From Pseudomonas sp. J452 (GTDB lineage Bacteria > Pseudomonadota > Gammaproteobacteria > Pseudomonadales > Pseudomonadaceae), in the NCBI RefSeq assembly GCF_024666525.1, contig NZ_CP088294.1, positions 1,922,001-1,986,000 on the forward strand: a DNA stretch of 64,000 nucleotides. The letters are read 5' to 3'. Below the pieces are notes generated by a model, which worked only from the letters and a program-made list of their open reading frames with translations, ran no database searches and was not told where the DNA came from. Position 1 is the stretch's first letter. Each line of letters begins with the position of its first letter. The translations under genes were made by a program, and so were the position numbers. Shown piece by piece: positions 36,805-47,196 of the stretch.

Positions 36805-37581
36805 ATGACTGCCAGTGCAGACAAGTTCACCCGCCAGCTGCTCAGCGAGGTACGCGTCTGGTCGCCGACCCTGTTCAGCCTGCGCTGCTCACGCGACCCC
36901 GGCTTGCGCTTTCGCGCCGGCCAGTTCGCCCGCCTCGGTGTGCGCAAGGCCGATGGCACAGTGGTCTGGCGCGCCTACTCGATGGTCTCGGCGCCCCATG
37001 ACGAGTTCCTCGAATTCTTCTCCATCGTCGTCCCTGGCGGCGAGTTCACCAGCGAGCTGAGTCGGCTCAGGGCCGGTGACGAGCTGCTGGTGGAGCGCCA
37101 GCCAGTCGGCTACCTCACCCTCGACCGCTTCCCCGACGGCCGCGACCTGTGGTTGATTGGCACCGGCACCGGGCTGGCGCCGTTCCTCTCGATCCTGCAG
37201 GACTTCGAGGCCTGGCAGCGCTTCGAACGCATCGTCCTGGTCTACAGCGCGCGCACCCAGGGCGAACTGGCCTACCAGCAACTGATCGAGGAACTGCCCC
37301 GGCGCGACTACCTGGCCGAGCATGGCCACAAGCTGACCTACCTGCCGAGCGTCACCCGCGAGCAGGTGCCGGGCGCCCTGCATGGCCGGGTCACCACGCT
37401 GATTGAAAGCGGTGAGCTGGAGCGTGCCGCCGGCCTGGCGCTGGACCCGGCGCACTCGCGCATCATGCTCTGCGGCAACCCGCAGATGATCGAAGACACC
37501 CGCGCCGTGTTGAAAGCTCGTGGCCTGCAGCTGAGCCTGAGCCGGCGGCCGGGGCAAGTGGCGGTGGAGAACTACTGGTAA
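36805..37581 (+). CDS. fpr: Ferredoxin--NADP reductase
   Basis: 258-residue FAD flavoprotein exchanging electrons between NADPH and ferredoxin or flavodoxin. FAD site RAYSMVSAPHDEFLEF (about 50-65), NADP site GTGTGLAPFLSIL (about 116-128) and CGNPQMIEDT. It ends ...VENYW, the terminal Trp typical of the E. coli-type subgroup, whereas the other Pseudomonas Fpr ends AFVEK; so this may be the second paralogue. The ATG at 36805 follows rlmG's promoter region. Its stop abuts E1 copy 2. Confidence 0.9.
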   Translation: MTASADKFTRQLLSEVRVWSPTLFSLRCSRDPGLRFRAGQFARLGVRKADGTVVWRAYSMVSAPHDEFLEFFSIVVPGGEFTSELSRLRAGDELLVERQPVGYLTLDRFPDGRDLWLIGTGTGLAPFLSILQDFEAWQRFERIVLVYSARTQGELAYQQLIEELPRRDYLAEHGHKLTYLPSVTREQVPGALHGRVTTLIESGELERAAGLALDPAHSRIMLCGNPQMIEDTRAVLKARGLQLSLSRRPGQVAVENYW

Positions 37582-37720
37582 GAACCTGTCCACGATATCC
37601 TGGCCGTCGGCCATACCTCGTTAAAAACAGGCTCGGATGCTCATTTACAGCTCGTAAACTCCGCTTCCTCACCTGTTTTTGCCTTGTCTGGCTCTAGTCC
37701 AGAAGATCGTGAACAGGTCC
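37582..37720. repeat. E1 long palindromic element, copy 2
   Basis: 139-bp element beginning at the base after the fpr stop. Outer arms gaacctgtccacgat.../...atcgtgaacaggtcc; inner arms ttaaaaacagg/cctgtttttgcc; apical tgctcatttacagctcgtaa shared with copy 1 at 22427-22566. Stem sequences differ between copies but remain paired. The next 262 bp before the TerC/CBS gene contain no recognised feature. Confidence 0.8.
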
Positions 37721-37982
37721 TAAGGCCGGCGCGGATGAACGCTAAAATCTGGTAACGCTTTCACCCTTACCCTTGTCGGTCGACGCCGTTAGCATGGCCG
37801 TCCGTTTTTTTCCGATAAGGCCCAATGGACAGCGATTGTTGCAAGCCACCCCCGGTGGCCACTCTCCCTGCAATACCCCACCCACGCCACGCGTGCGGTA
37901 ACCCCTCTGTTATGTCCGATGACCTGGCGACCGCACTGCGGCATGCCGGTTTCCCTGTTCGCACTGGAAAACACTGACCGCT

Positions 37983-39536
37983 ATGGAATGGATCGCAGAT
38001 CCCACGGCATGGCTTGGCCTGCTGACCCTGATCGTCCTGGAAATCGTCCTGGGCATCGACAACCTGGTGTTCATCGCCATTCTTGCCGACAAGCTGCCGC
38101 CGGAGCAGCGTGACCGCGCACGGCTGATCGGCCTGAGTCTGGCGATGATCATGCGCCTGGGCCTGCTGGCCAGTATCGCCTGGCTGGTGACCTTGACCGA
38201 GCCGCTGATCGAGGTGTTCGGCAAGACCTTCTCCGGGCGTGACCTGATCATGCTGTTCGGTGGTGTGTTCCTGTTGTTCAAGGCCACCATGGAGCTGCAC
38301 GAACGCCTCGAAGGGCGCCCCCATCAGCCCGGCGGCAGCAAGGTGTATGCGCGTTTCTGGCCGGTGGTGGCGCAGATCATCGTGCTTGATGCGGTGTTCT
38401 CCCTGGACGCGGTGATCACCGCCGTGGGTATGGTCGAGCACCTGCAGGTGATGATGATCGCCGTGGTCATTTCCATGGGCCTGATGATCGTCGCGAGTAA
38501 GCCGCTGACCGCCTTCGTCAACGCACGACCGACAGTGATCATGCTGTGTCTGGGCTTCCTGATGATGATCGGTTTCAGCCTCACCGCCGAAGGCCTGGGC
38601 TTCCACATCCCGAAAGGCTACCTGTACGCGGCGATCGGCTTCTCGATCCTCATCGAGCTGTTCAACCAGCTGGCCCGTTCGCGCCGCAAGCGCAGCCTGC
38701 AGGGCGAACGCGGCCTGCGTGAGCGCACTGCCCATGCGGTGATGCGTCTGCTCGGCGGCAAGGTGCAGGCCGACGAGGTGGGCGAGGAAATCGCCGACAT
38801 GCTCGAAGGTGGCGCCGGCGAGGCAGTGCTGTTCGACCGGCGCGAGCGGGTGATGATCAGCGGCGTGCTGAGCCTGGCCGAGCAGTCGATCCAGAAGGTC
38901 ATGACTGACCGCATGGATGTCGACCGGATCAACCTCGACGACCCGCAGGAGACTATCCACCAGGCCCTGCTGGAGTCGCCGCACTCGCGTCTGCTGGTGT
39001 CGCGTGGCGATGCTGCCGACGAGCCGCTGGGCTACATCCACAAGAAGGAGCTGTTCAAGGAGCTGCTCAAGGGCGAGCAGCCGGACATCGAAAGCCTGGT
39101 ACGGGCGCCGCTCAACCTGCCGGACAGCGCCTCGGTGCTCAGCGCCCTGGAACAGATGCGCCAGGCCTCGACCCACGTGGCCTTCGTGGTCAACGAGTTC
39201 GGTGGTTTCGAGGGCTTGCTGACCCTGACCGACATCCTCGAGGCGATTGCCGGCGAACTGCCGGACGCCAGCGAGGTGGACGGCCCGGATATCGAGGAGC
39301 TGGATGGCGCTTATCGGGTCAGCGGCGCCCTCAACCTGGCAGTGCTGCGTGAGCGTCTGGGCTTCTCGGTGCGCCCGACGGACGATTACCAGACCCTGGC
39401 CGGACTGGTCATGAGCCTGCTCGACCGCCTGCCGATGATTGGCGATCAGCTGGAGTACGCGGATTGGCGCCTGACCGTCACCGAGGTCAAGGATCGTCGC
39501 GTAGCCAAGTTGTTGCTCAAGCCGCTGGCGGATTAA
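37983..39536 (+). CDS. TerC/CBS/CorC-domain membrane protein (YoaE/YegH-like)
   Basis: 517-residue inner-membrane protein. The N-terminal TerC domain (about 1-235) has seven segments with the acidic marks [19 protein letters not shown] and [18 protein letters not shown], likely metal-binding. Two CBS domains follow (about 300-420, with [20 protein letters not shown]), then a CorC_HlyC domain at the C-terminus. Family members are linked to metal ion (e.g. manganese or magnesium) homeostasis, but this one is uncharacterised. I looked for a yybP-ykoY riboswitch in its 5' region and could not support one. Confidence 0.88.
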   Translation: MEWIADPTAWLGLLTLIVLEIVLGIDNLVFIAILADKLPPEQRDRARLIGLSLAMIMRLGLLASIAWLVTLTEPLIEVFGKTFSGRDLIMLFGGVFLLFKATMELHERLEGRPHQPGGSKVYARFWPVVAQIIVLDAVFSLDAVITAVGMVEHLQVMMIAVVISMGLMIVASKPLTAFVNARPTVIMLCLGFLMMIGFSLTAEGLGFHIPKGYLYAAIGFSILIELFNQLARSRRKRSLQGERGLRERTAHAVMRLLGGKVQADEVGEEIADMLEGGAGEAVLFDRRERVMISGVLSLAEQSIQKVMTDRMDVDRINLDDPQETIHQALLESPHSRLLVSRGDAADEPLGYIHKKELFKELLKGEQPDIESLVRAPLNLPDSASVLSALEQMRQASTHVAFVVNEFGGFEGLLTLTDILEAIAGELPDASEVDGPDIEELDGAYRVSGALNLAVLRERLGFSVRPTDDYQTLAGLVMSLLDRLPMIGDQLEYADWRLTVTEVKDRRVAKLLLKPLAD

Positions 39537-39554
39537 GCACGACGCCAGATCAAC

Positions 39555-39582
39555 AAAAAAGGCACCCGCAGGTGCCTTTTTT
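39555..39582. terminator. Bidirectional terminator, TerC gene/mscL
   Basis: aaaaaaggcacccgcaggtg-cctttttt: eight-base stem with A and T tracts on both sides, between two convergent genes, so it can stop both. Confidence 0.92.
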
Positions 39583-39595
39583 GTGGGCTCAGGAC

Positions 39596-40027
39596 TCAGT
39601 CCTTGGTTTGCTGGGCCTTGAGCAGGTCGCGGATCTCGCTGAGCAGTTCCTGCTCCTTCGTCGGCGCCGGCGGTACTTCAGGAGCAGCGGCTTCCTCGCG
39701 CTTGAGGCGGTTGATCGCCTTGACGCCCATGAAAATGGCGAAGGCGACGATGATGAAGTCGAGAATGGTCTGGATGAACTTGCCGTAACTCAGTGCCACG
39801 GCCGGAACCGCCGCGGTGGTATCGGTGGCTGCGATCGCTTCACGCAGGACGATGGTTAGGTCGGTGAAGTCGACCCCGCCGATCAGCAGGCCGATCGGCG
39901 GCATGATCACGTCGCCGACGAACGAGGTGACGATCTTGCCGAAGGCGGCACCGATGATGATGCCCACGGCCATGTCGACCACGTTGCCCTTCATGGCGAA
40001 GGCTTTGAATTCGCTGACGATGCTCAT
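39596..40027 (-). CDS. mscL: Large-conductance mechanosensitive channel
   Basis: 143-residue pentameric channel that vents solutes during hypo-osmotic shock. N-terminal amphipathic helix and TM1 [20 protein letters not shown]...[14 protein letters not shown]2 [18 protein letters not shown], and the C-terminal bundle [13 protein letters not shown]. Length and motifs are standard. Convergent with the TerC/CBS gene. Confidence 0.97.
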   Translation of the reverse strand: MSIVSEFKAFAMKGNVVDMAVGIIIGAAFGKIVTSFVGDVIMPPIGLLIGGVDFTDLTIVLREAIAATDTTAAVPAVALSYGKFIQTILDFIIVAFAIFMGVKAINRLKREEAAAPEVPPAPTKEQELLSEIRDLLKAQQTKD

Positions 40028-40086
40028 GTTTCGCTCCCTGAGGTTTGGTGTGCGCCGAGTTTACTGCACTCGCCCGGTGCTGCCAG

Positions 40087-40833
40087 CTACTGCGGGTAGT
40101 TGACCGCAGGCAGGCTTTCGAAGGCGGGTTTGGCCAGCAGATAGCCCTGAAACAGCTCGACGCCCATGTGCTGCAGGGTCTGCAGCTCGGCCTGGGTCTC
40201 GATGCCTTCGGCAATCACCCGCACCTTGAGTTTGCGGCACATGTCCAGGGTCGACTCGACGAGGATCTGCCGCACGTTGTCGCTGTCGATGTTGCGGATC
40301 AGATCCATGTCCAGCTTGATCAGGTCGGGCTGGAAGTCGGCGAGCAGGTTGAGCCCGGCATAACCGGCGCCAAAATCGTCGATGGCGGTCATGAAGCCCT
40401 GCTTGCGATAGGCCTTGAGGATGCCGCTGAGGTGCTCGATATCTAGCACCTGCTCCTGCTCGGTGACTTCGAAGATGATCTTGTCGAGGGGCAGGTTGAA
40501 GCGCTGCGCCGCTTCCAAGGTGGCGCGGATGCAGGTTTCCGCCTGGTACACGGCGTTGGGCATGAAGTTGATCGAAACCATGGCCGGCACCTGCAGGCGC
40601 GCGGCCAGCTCTACCGCCTTGATTCGACAGCTCTGGTCGAAGGCGTAGAGGTTTTCCGACGTAACCCTTGCCAGCAGGCTGCCGGCTGACTCGCCGTTGA
40701 CCCCGCGCACCAGGGCTTCATGGGCGAATACCTGGCGCCGGGCGACGTCGACGATGGGCTGGAAAGCCATGCTGATAGGGAAGTCCAGTCCCTTGCCATC
40801 ACGGCAAGCAGAACAGCCTGGAGAGTTCTTCAT
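40087..40833 (-). CDS. EAL-domain c-di-GMP phosphodiesterase
   Basis: 248-residue stand-alone EAL protein predicted to degrade c-di-GMP. Catalytic set present: HEALVRG (EAL), SINFMPNAV (Asn), EVTEQE (Glu), AIDDFGAGYAGL (DDFG), LIKLDMDL (Lys/Asp), AEGIET and FQGYLLAKP. The first ten residues hold CSAC (Cys7, Cys10), which could bind metal or sense redox. No membrane segment. It lies 59 bp upstream of mscL on the same strand, with no evident functional link. Confidence 0.92.
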   Translation of the reverse strand: MKNSPGCSACRDGKGLDFPISMAFQPIVDVARRQVFAHEALVRGVNGESAGSLLARVTSENLYAFDQSCRIKAVELAARLQVPAMVSINFMPNAVYQAETCIRATLEAAQRFNLPLDKIIFEVTEQEQVLDIEHLSGILKAYRKQGFMTAIDDFGAGYAGLNLLADFQPDLIKLDMDLIRNIDSDNVRQILVESTLDMCRKLKVRVIAEGIETQAELQTLQHMGVELFQGYLLAKPAFESLPAVNYPQ

Positions 40834-40948
40834 GCGTGCTTCTCATGGTGGAGTCGAACCAAGATAAGCAAAAAATCTATCGGCTGTCTTGCTTGGTGCG
40901 GCCTTGGCAATTGAATTCTGGAAGGGGGCGGCACTTCAGCTTTACTGC

Positions 40949-41203
40949 CTAGCCTGCAGCGCCGTTGGCTTTACGTAGGCGCTCAGCGATCTGGTCCTTG
41001 AGGGTGACGCGCTCATTCTTCAGGGCGTGCAGGGCCAGATCATCCAGCGCCTGGCGGCCGTCTTCCACTTCATAGATGCGCTTGTCCAGGGCCTCGTAGT
41101 TCTTTGCCATGTGGGCGAACTGCGCATCGCTGGCATGCAGGGCTTGTAGTTGCTGGCGGTATTCCGGGAATTCATGGGTCAGTGGGTGGTGTTCGAGGGG
41201 CAT
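40949..41203 (-). CDS. YdcH-like DUF465 protein
   Basis: 84-residue, highly charged coiled-coil protein of the YdcH/DUF465 family. Diagnostic YEALDKRIYEVEDGRQALDD and LKNERVTLKDQIAERL. Function unknown. It is paired head to head with a paralogue starting at 41363; the two share the HHPL...EFPEYR and EALDKRI blocks. Confidence 0.88.
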   Translation of the reverse strand: MPLEHHPLTHEFPEYRQQLQALHASDAQFAHMAKNYEALDKRIYEVEDGRQALDDLALHALKNERVTLKDQIAERLRKANGAAG

Positions 41204-41362
41204 TGCGGTTACTCCCGGCTGAGGACTGGTCTGTTCAGACTAGCTCAGTGACCGGGCGGCGGAAGGCCGGTTGGCGAACGGTTGGCCTGGCGTTGATCGG
41301 CGTCAATGGTGTCGCGGTTCTGGCCCGTTAGGGTGGGCGCACTTATCTAGAGGAGCTTTCCC

Positions 41363-41641
41363 ATGCATGTCGACCATCACCCCCTGATCCAGGACTTTCC
41401 CGAGCTGCGCAGTGAACTGCAGCGCCTGCGCCAGGAAGATCAGCACTTCTCGAAGCAGACCGATGAGTATGAGGCGTTGGACAAACGCATCTGCCGTATC
41501 GAAGACGGTATCGAACTGCTCGACGATGCTGCGCTGGCACAGCTCAAGCAGAATCGGGTCAGCCTCAAGGATGACCTGGCGCGCCAGTTGAAGATCGCCG
41601 CCGGGCAATGTTGTGGTTGCGGCAGTGGTTGCAGCGCTTGA
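41363..41641 (+). CDS. YdcH-like DUF465 protein with cysteine-rich tail
   Basis: 92-residue paralogue of the divergent neighbour: HHPLIQDFPELRSEL, YEALDKRICRIEDGIELLDD and KQNRVSLKDDLARQL. Unlike it, the C-terminus ends CCGCGSGCSA, with four cysteines in eight residues that could bind metal. AGGAG lies nine bases before the ATG. Function unknown. Confidence 0.88.
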   Translation: MHVDHHPLIQDFPELRSELQRLRQEDQHFSKQTDEYEALDKRICRIEDGIELLDDAALAQLKQNRVSLKDDLARQLKIAAGQCCGCGSGCSA

Positions 41642-41659
41642 GTCAGCCGGTATGACGGA

Positions 41660-42157
41660 TCAATGCGTCTGCTGATCGAGCCGATAGGTCAGCAGGCCCG
41701 GCTGCTCCGGGTCTGCCAGTTGCTCCACGACGCGCAGCGGCAGCTCGGCCAGTAGACGCTGCCAGAACTGCCGGGCCAGGCTGTCCTGCTGGTAGAAACT
41801 GATCACCCAGCTGCCGCCGCCCGCGACTATCACCTGCTCCACCAGGGCCCGGCCGATGCCCAGGCGGCGGTACTTCTTGAGGATGAATAGGTCGGCAAAC
41901 TCCAGGGCATCGACGCCCGGCAGTTCGCTGCGCTCGATCAGCAGGAAACCGGCGATGAAGCCGTCCACCAGTACCAGGCTGGCGCTCCAGTCCGGCTCCT
42001 GCCAATAGCGTTGCAGGTGCGGCTCGTGGATGTAAAAGCGGCCGTCGACCTCGATGTCCTCCTGCTCCCAGTCCGACGACTCGTAGGCATAGAACTGGTA
42101 GAGGTTGGCGATCAGCGGCAGCTGCTCGGTGGTGGTGGGGAGCAATTCGATCTGCAT
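41660..42157 (-). CDS. GNAT acetyltransferase
   Basis: 165-residue N-acetyltransferase-fold protein. Acetyl-CoA loop LKKYRRLGIGRALVEQVI (about 94-111) follows FADLFI. The N-terminal NLYQFYAYESSDW is typical of GNAT proteins annotated as unknown in Pseudomonas. One base downstream of a second GNAT gene; the two are probably co-transcribed. Substrate unknown. Confidence 0.85.
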   Translation of the reverse strand: MQIELLPTTTEQLPLIANLYQFYAYESSDWEQEDIEVDGRFYIHEPHLQRYWQEPDWSASLVLVDGFIAGFLLIERSELPGVDALEFADLFILKKYRRLGIGRALVEQVIVAGGGSWVISFYQQDSLARQFWQRLLAELPLRVVEQLADPEQPGLLTYRLDQQTH

Positions 42158-42158
42158 G

Positions 42159-42578
42159 TCAGTCCAGGCGCTTCTTCATGTGGTACAGGTGGGTGCCGCG
42201 TGGGCGGTCTTCCAGCACGCCGAACAGCTGGTAACCCTGCTTCTCGTAGAAAGCCCTGGCCTCCACCGTCTTCAGGTAGGCCACCAGGGCTCCATGGTGG
42301 CGCCCGTGTTCCTCGGCACGGCGTAGCAGGTCGGCCGCCAGGCCTTGGCCGCGCTGCGCTTCAGTTACCCACAGCGTGTCGATCTCCAGGCCATCCCAGT
42401 AGGCGTTGGCCAGTATGCCGGCAATCAACTGGCCGTCGTCGTCGCGCAGGTTGATCAGTAGCGGCTTATCGGCCGACTCATCAGGCAGATCCAGGCGCTG
42501 GGCTACGAACTCCTGGAACCGCTGCCGCAGCTCGGCACTCTGTGCGGTGCTTGGAGACTCGATGATTTCTTGGTGCAT
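42159..42578 (-). CDS. GNAT acetyltransferase
   Basis: 139-residue N-acetyltransferase. Acetyl-CoA motif LWVTEAQRGQGLAADLLRRAE (about 72-92) and ARAFYEKQGYQLFGVLED. It is the first gene of a two-gene GNAT pair and diverges from radA over 63 bp. Substrate unknown. Confidence 0.87.
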   Translation of the reverse strand: MHQEIIESPSTAQSAELRQRFQEFVAQRLDLPDESADKPLLINLRDDDGQLIAGILANAYWDGLEIDTLWVTEAQRGQGLAADLLRRAEEHGRHHGALVAYLKTVEARAFYEKQGYQLFGVLEDRPRGTHLYHMKKRLD

Positions 42579-42641
42579 GATGGGCTCCAGGTTGCGGTAA
42601 GGGCGTTATTATCGCCCTCTTTTGCGAGAGGGAAGACTGTC

Positions 42642-44005
<1,364 letters not shown>

Positions 44006-44009
<4 letters not shown>

Positions 44010-44055
44010 CCCGGATGCAATCCGGGAAGGCTGCCCCGGATTGCATCCGGGCTAC
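44006..44055. repeat. R2 palindromic repeat overlapping the radA stop
   Basis: gtagcccggatgcaatccgg-gaaggctgc-cccggattgcatccgggctac. The first four bases g-tag include the radA stop codon, so the repeat starts within the last two codons. Confidence 0.85.
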
Positions 44056-44060
44056 ATAAG

Positions 44061-44087
44061 CAAAGGGCGCCGATTGGCGCCCTTTGC
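44061..44087. terminator. Terminator between radA and mapZ
   Basis: gcaaagggcgcc-gatt-ggcgccctttgc: 11- to 12-base stem with a four-base loop between convergent radA and mapZ. T-rich only weakly on either side, but symmetric enough to serve both genes. Confidence 0.8.
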
Positions 44088-44102
44088 ATTCGTGCCGTAG
44101 AC

Positions 44103-44474
44103 CTAGTCTTCCTCGCCCAGTGCCGCCAGCTCCCGCTCCAGCAGGCTTTCGTCGCCGAGGTTGAGCTCCACCAGGCGGCGCAGGTGGCTGATCGACTCCA
44201 GGTCGATATGCCGGCAGACAAAACCGAGCAGCTCATCGCGCGTGCGGGTCAGTACCACTTCCAGATGCAGACGGGTGTCGCTGTCGAGGGTGATGGTGGC
44301 GTTGAACGCTTGGTCCGGGTCACCGTTCCAGTCGCGTGGACGCTTTACCAGCAGGCCCTTGAGCGACAGGTCATGCAGCTCCACCGTCCACCGGCGCTCG
44401 CCCTGGGTCAGCTCGGTGGCGGCGTCGAAGGCGATGCGCTGAAAGCGCCGACGCTCGGAGGTCGTGTCACTCAT
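44103..44474 (-). CDS. mapZ: PilZ-domain c-di-GMP receptor MapZ
   Basis: 123-residue single-domain PilZ protein. The c-di-GMP site is intact: RRRFQR (residues 8-13) and DLSLKG (about 34-39). The C-terminal [15 protein letters not shown]...LLERELAAL matches P. aeruginosa MapZ (PA4608), which binds the chemotaxis methyltransferase CheR1 when loaded with c-di-GMP and alters flagellar switching. The position beside radA and upstream of cstA is the same as in that species. Confidence 0.93.
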   Translation of the reverse strand: MSDTTSERRRFQRIAFDAATELTQGERRWTVELHDLSLKGLLVKRPRDWNGDPDQAFNATITLDSDTRLHLEVVLTRTRDELLGFVCRHIDLESISHLRRLVELNLGDESLLERELAALGEED

Positions 44475-44733
44475 TGCAAGATTCCTCTGCGGTTTTGTCC
44501 ACTATAGCCAAGCGCGCGGCAGAACGCTGCCAGTAGATGTGTCAGCGCGTGGGCGCTCGACTGAGTGGATTGGCTGGCGCTCTGCTATTGGCTGCATGCG
44601 GCAGGTGCTGATGCTGCTCGCGATGTCACGTGGCGCGCTGGTGCAAGGTGTCTAGACCAAGGTCGCATAGAGCTTTGCCGTGGACGGACTAAGCTTGTGC
44701 GGCAGCTTGTCTGTCCATGAATTGGGAGCGTTT

Positions 44734-46800
44734 ATGAACAATAATAATAGCCTGCTGCGCCACCTGCCCTGGGCAGTGCTGGCAGTGGTGGGCGCCTGTG
44801 CCTTGGGTGTCGTGGCCTTGCGCCGCGGCGAAGCCATCAACGCCTTATGGATAGTGGTGGCCGCGGTGGCCCTCTATCTGGTCGCTTACCGTTACTACAG
44901 CCTGTTTATCGCCACCAAGGTGATGCAGCTCGATCCACGCCGGGCCACGCCGGCGGTGCTCAACAACGACGGTCTGGACTTCGTGCCGACCAACAAGCAT
45001 GTGCTGTTCGGCCACCACTTCGCCGCCATCGCCGGCGCCGGCCCGTTGGTCGGCCCGGTGCTCGCCGCGCAGATGGGCTACCTGCCCGGCACGCTATGGC
45101 TGATCGCCGGGGTGGTGCTGGCCGGTGCCGTGCAGGACTTCATGGTCCTGTTCATTTCCACCCGCCGCAACGCCCGCTCGCTGGGCGACATGGTGCGCGA
45201 GGAGATGGGTCGCATTCCAGGCACCATTGCCTTGTTCGGCTGCTTCCTGATCATGATCATCATCCTCGCGGTGCTCTCGCTGATCGTGGTCAAGGCCCTG
45301 GCGCACAGTCCGTGGGGCATGTTCACGGTGATGGCGACCATCCCGATTGCCATGTTTATGGGCGTTTACATGCGCTACCTGCGCCCTGGGCGGATCGGTG
45401 AAATCTCGCTGATTGGCGTGATCCTGCTGCTGGCGTCAATCTGGCTGGGCGGGGAGATTTCCCTCGATCCGTACTGGTCGGTGGTGTTCACCTTCACCGG
45501 CGAGCAGATCACCTGGATGCTGGTCGGCTACGGCTTCGTCGCCGCTGTGCTGCCGGTATGGCTGATCCTCGCGCCGCGCGATTACCTGTCGACCTTCCTC
45601 AAGATCGGCACCATTGTCGCTCTGGCCATCGGCATCCTGATCCTCGCGCCCGAGCTGAAAATGCCGGCGCTGACTCAGTTCACCGATGGCACCGGGCCGG
45701 TGTGGAAAGGTGCGCTGTTCCCCTTCCTGTTCATCACCATCGCCTGTGGCGCGGTGTCCGGCTTCCACGCGCTGATTAGCTCGGGCACCACGCCCAAGTT
45801 GCTGGCCAATGAATCCCACGCGCGCTACATCGGCTACGGCGGCATGCTGATGGAGTCGATGGTGGCGATCATGGCCATGGTCGCGGCGTCGGTGATTGAG
45901 CCGGGCGTGTACTTCGCCATGAACAGCCCGCCCGCGGTGGTCGGCACCGATGTGGTCAGCGTGGCCGCAGCGGTCAGCAGCTGGGGCTTTGCCATTACCC
46001 CTGATGCGCTGGAAGCGGTGGCCCGTGATATCGGTGAGAGCTCGATCCTCAACCGTGCCGGTGGTGCGCCAACCTTGGCCGTGGGCATCGCGCAGATCCT
46101 CCACCAGGTGCTGCCGGGCGAGAACACCATGGCCTTCTGGTACCACTTCGCCATTTTGTTCGAGGCGCTGTTTATCCTCACCGCCGTGGATGCGGGCACC
46201 CGTGCCGGGCGCTTCATGCTGCAGGATTTGCTCGGCACCTTCGTGCCATCGCTCAAGCGCACCGAATCGTGGGGCGCCAACGTGCTGGCCACCGCCGGCT
46301 GCGTGGCACTGTGGGGCTACCTGCTGTACCAGGGCGTGATCGATCCGCTGGGCGGCATCAATACCCTGTGGCCGCTGTTCGGCATCTCCAACCAGATGCT
46401 CGCCGGCATCGCCCTGATGTTGTGCAGCGTGGTGCTGATCAAGATGAAGCGCCAGCAGTACGTTTGGGTCACCCTGTTGCCGGCGGTGTGGCTGCTGATC
46501 TGCACCACCACGGCGAGCCTGATCAAGCTGTTCGATGCCAACCCGGCCGTCGGCTTTCTCGCCCTGGCCAACAAGTACGAGGCGGCCCTGGCCACTGGGC
46601 AGATCCTTGCACCGGCCAAGGATCTTGGGCAGATGCAGAACGTGATCATGAACGCCTACACCAACGCCACGCTCAGCGTGCTGTTCCTGGTGGTGGTGTT
46701 CAGCATCCTGTTCTACGCGATCAAGGTTGGCCGCGCCGCCTGGGTTCGTCCGGAGCGCAGCGACAAGGAAACGGCGTTCCAGGTCATGCCTGACGCGTGA
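44734..46800 (+). CDS. cstA: CstA-family carbon starvation/pyruvate transporter
   Basis: 688-residue membrane protein with about 16-18 hydrophobic segments. CstA-family marks: [27 protein letters not shown] (written here only as [11 protein letters not shown] and [13 protein letters not shown]), [15 protein letters not shown], and [15 protein letters not shown]. coli relatives CstA and BtsT import peptides or pyruvate. Followed by a YjiX/YbdD and a YjiA gene, matching btsT-yjiX-yjiA and pointing to a pyruvate-type transporter. ATG 44734 has GGGAG upstream. Confidence 0.92.
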   Translation: MNNNNSLLRHLPWAVLAVVGACALGVVALRRGEAINALWIVVAAVALYLVAYRYYSLFIATKVMQLDPRRATPAVLNNDGLDFVPTNKHVLFGHHFAAIAGAGPLVGPVLAAQMGYLPGTLWLIAGVVLAGAVQDFMVLFISTRRNARSLGDMVREEMGRIPGTIALFGCFLIMIIILAVLSLIVVKALAHSPWGMFTVMATIPIAMFMGVYMRYLRPGRIGEISLIGVILLLASIWLGGEISLDPYWSVVFTFTGEQITWMLVGYGFVAAVLPVWLILAPRDYLSTFLKIGTIVALAIGILILAPELKMPALTQFTDGTGPVWKGALFPFLFITIACGAVSGFHALISSGTTPKLLANESHARYIGYGGMLMESMVAIMAMVAASVIEPGVYFAMNSPPAVVGTDVVSVAAAVSSWGFAITPDALEAVARDIGESSILNRAGGAPTLAVGIAQILHQVLPGENTMAFWYHFAILFEALFILTAVDAGTRAGRFMLQDLLGTFVPSLKRTESWGANVLATAGCVALWGYLLYQGVIDPLGGINTLWPLFGISNQMLAGIALMLCSVVLIKMKRQQYVWVTLLPAVWLLICTTTASLIKLFDANPAVGFLALANKYEAALATGQILAPAKDLGQMQNVIMNAYTNATLSVLFLVVVFSILFYAIKVGRAAWVRPERSDKETAFQVMPDA

Positions 46801-46811
46801 GTGCGTTGCCT

Positions 46812-46836
46812 GCCGGGCCTGTGCCGCAGGCCCGGC
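46812..46836 (+). other. Hairpin between cstA and yjiX
   Basis: gccgggcctg-tgccg-caggcccggc: ten-base perfect stem, five-base loop, no T tract. More likely an mRNA stabiliser or attenuator between the two genes than a terminator. Confidence 0.6.
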
Positions 46837-46856
46837 TACGTCATAAGGAGAACCCT

Positions 46857-47060
46857 GTGTTCAATGATCTCAGTCGCATGGGCAAGTACCTCGGGCAGGC
46901 CGCCCGCATGCTGGTCGGCATGCCTGACTACGACACCTATGTCGAACATATGCAGACCCAGCACCCGGAGCAGCCGGTGATGAGCTACGAGGCGTTCTTC
47001 CGTGAACGCCAGGAAGCGCGTTATGGCGGCGGCAAGGGCCGCCCGGTGCGCTGTTGCTGA
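46857..47060 (+). CDS. YbdD/YjiX family small protein
   Basis: 67-residue soluble protein of the YbdD/YjiX family (DUF466): [21 protein letters not shown] and the diagnostic [17 protein letters not shown], ending RCC. Starts with GTG, with AAGGAG seven bases upstream. These proteins are always found next to CstA-family transporters; E. coli links suggest a role in transporter function. Its role is otherwise unknown. Confidence 0.9.
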   Translation: MFNDLSRMGKYLGQAARMLVGMPDYDTYVEHMQTQHPEQPVMSYEAFFRERQEARYGGGKGRPVRCC

Positions 47061-47081
47061 TATCTTTCGATGCAATACCTG

Positions 47082-47111
47082 CACGCCACGCTAGTCGTGG
47101 CGTGTTTCTTT
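47082..47111 (+). terminator. Terminator after yjiX-like gene
   Basis: cacgccacg-ctagt-cgtggcgtg followed by tttcttt. Ends the cstA-yjiX transcript or reduces readthrough into yjiA. Confidence 0.75.
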
Positions 47112-47114
47112 GTG

Positions 47115-47143
47115 CGGTGGATGAGGCTTGGCTCATCCACCGC
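47115..47143. repeat. Short palindrome upstream of yjiA
   Basis: gcggtggatgagg...tcatccaccgc: 11-base arms around a short loop. A REP-like palindrome; no other copy of it is seen in this window. Confidence 0.55.
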
Positions 47144-47196
47144 TAGACCGCTCGGTGGGTCGACACGGCGCGATCCACGCTACGCAGGAATACTTC

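Noticed and set aside
37721..37982. Possible yybP-ykoY (manganese) riboswitch before the TerC/CBS gene
   Set aside because: I looked for the ggggagtag and paired loop blocks and did not find them. Only generic GC-rich sequence is present.
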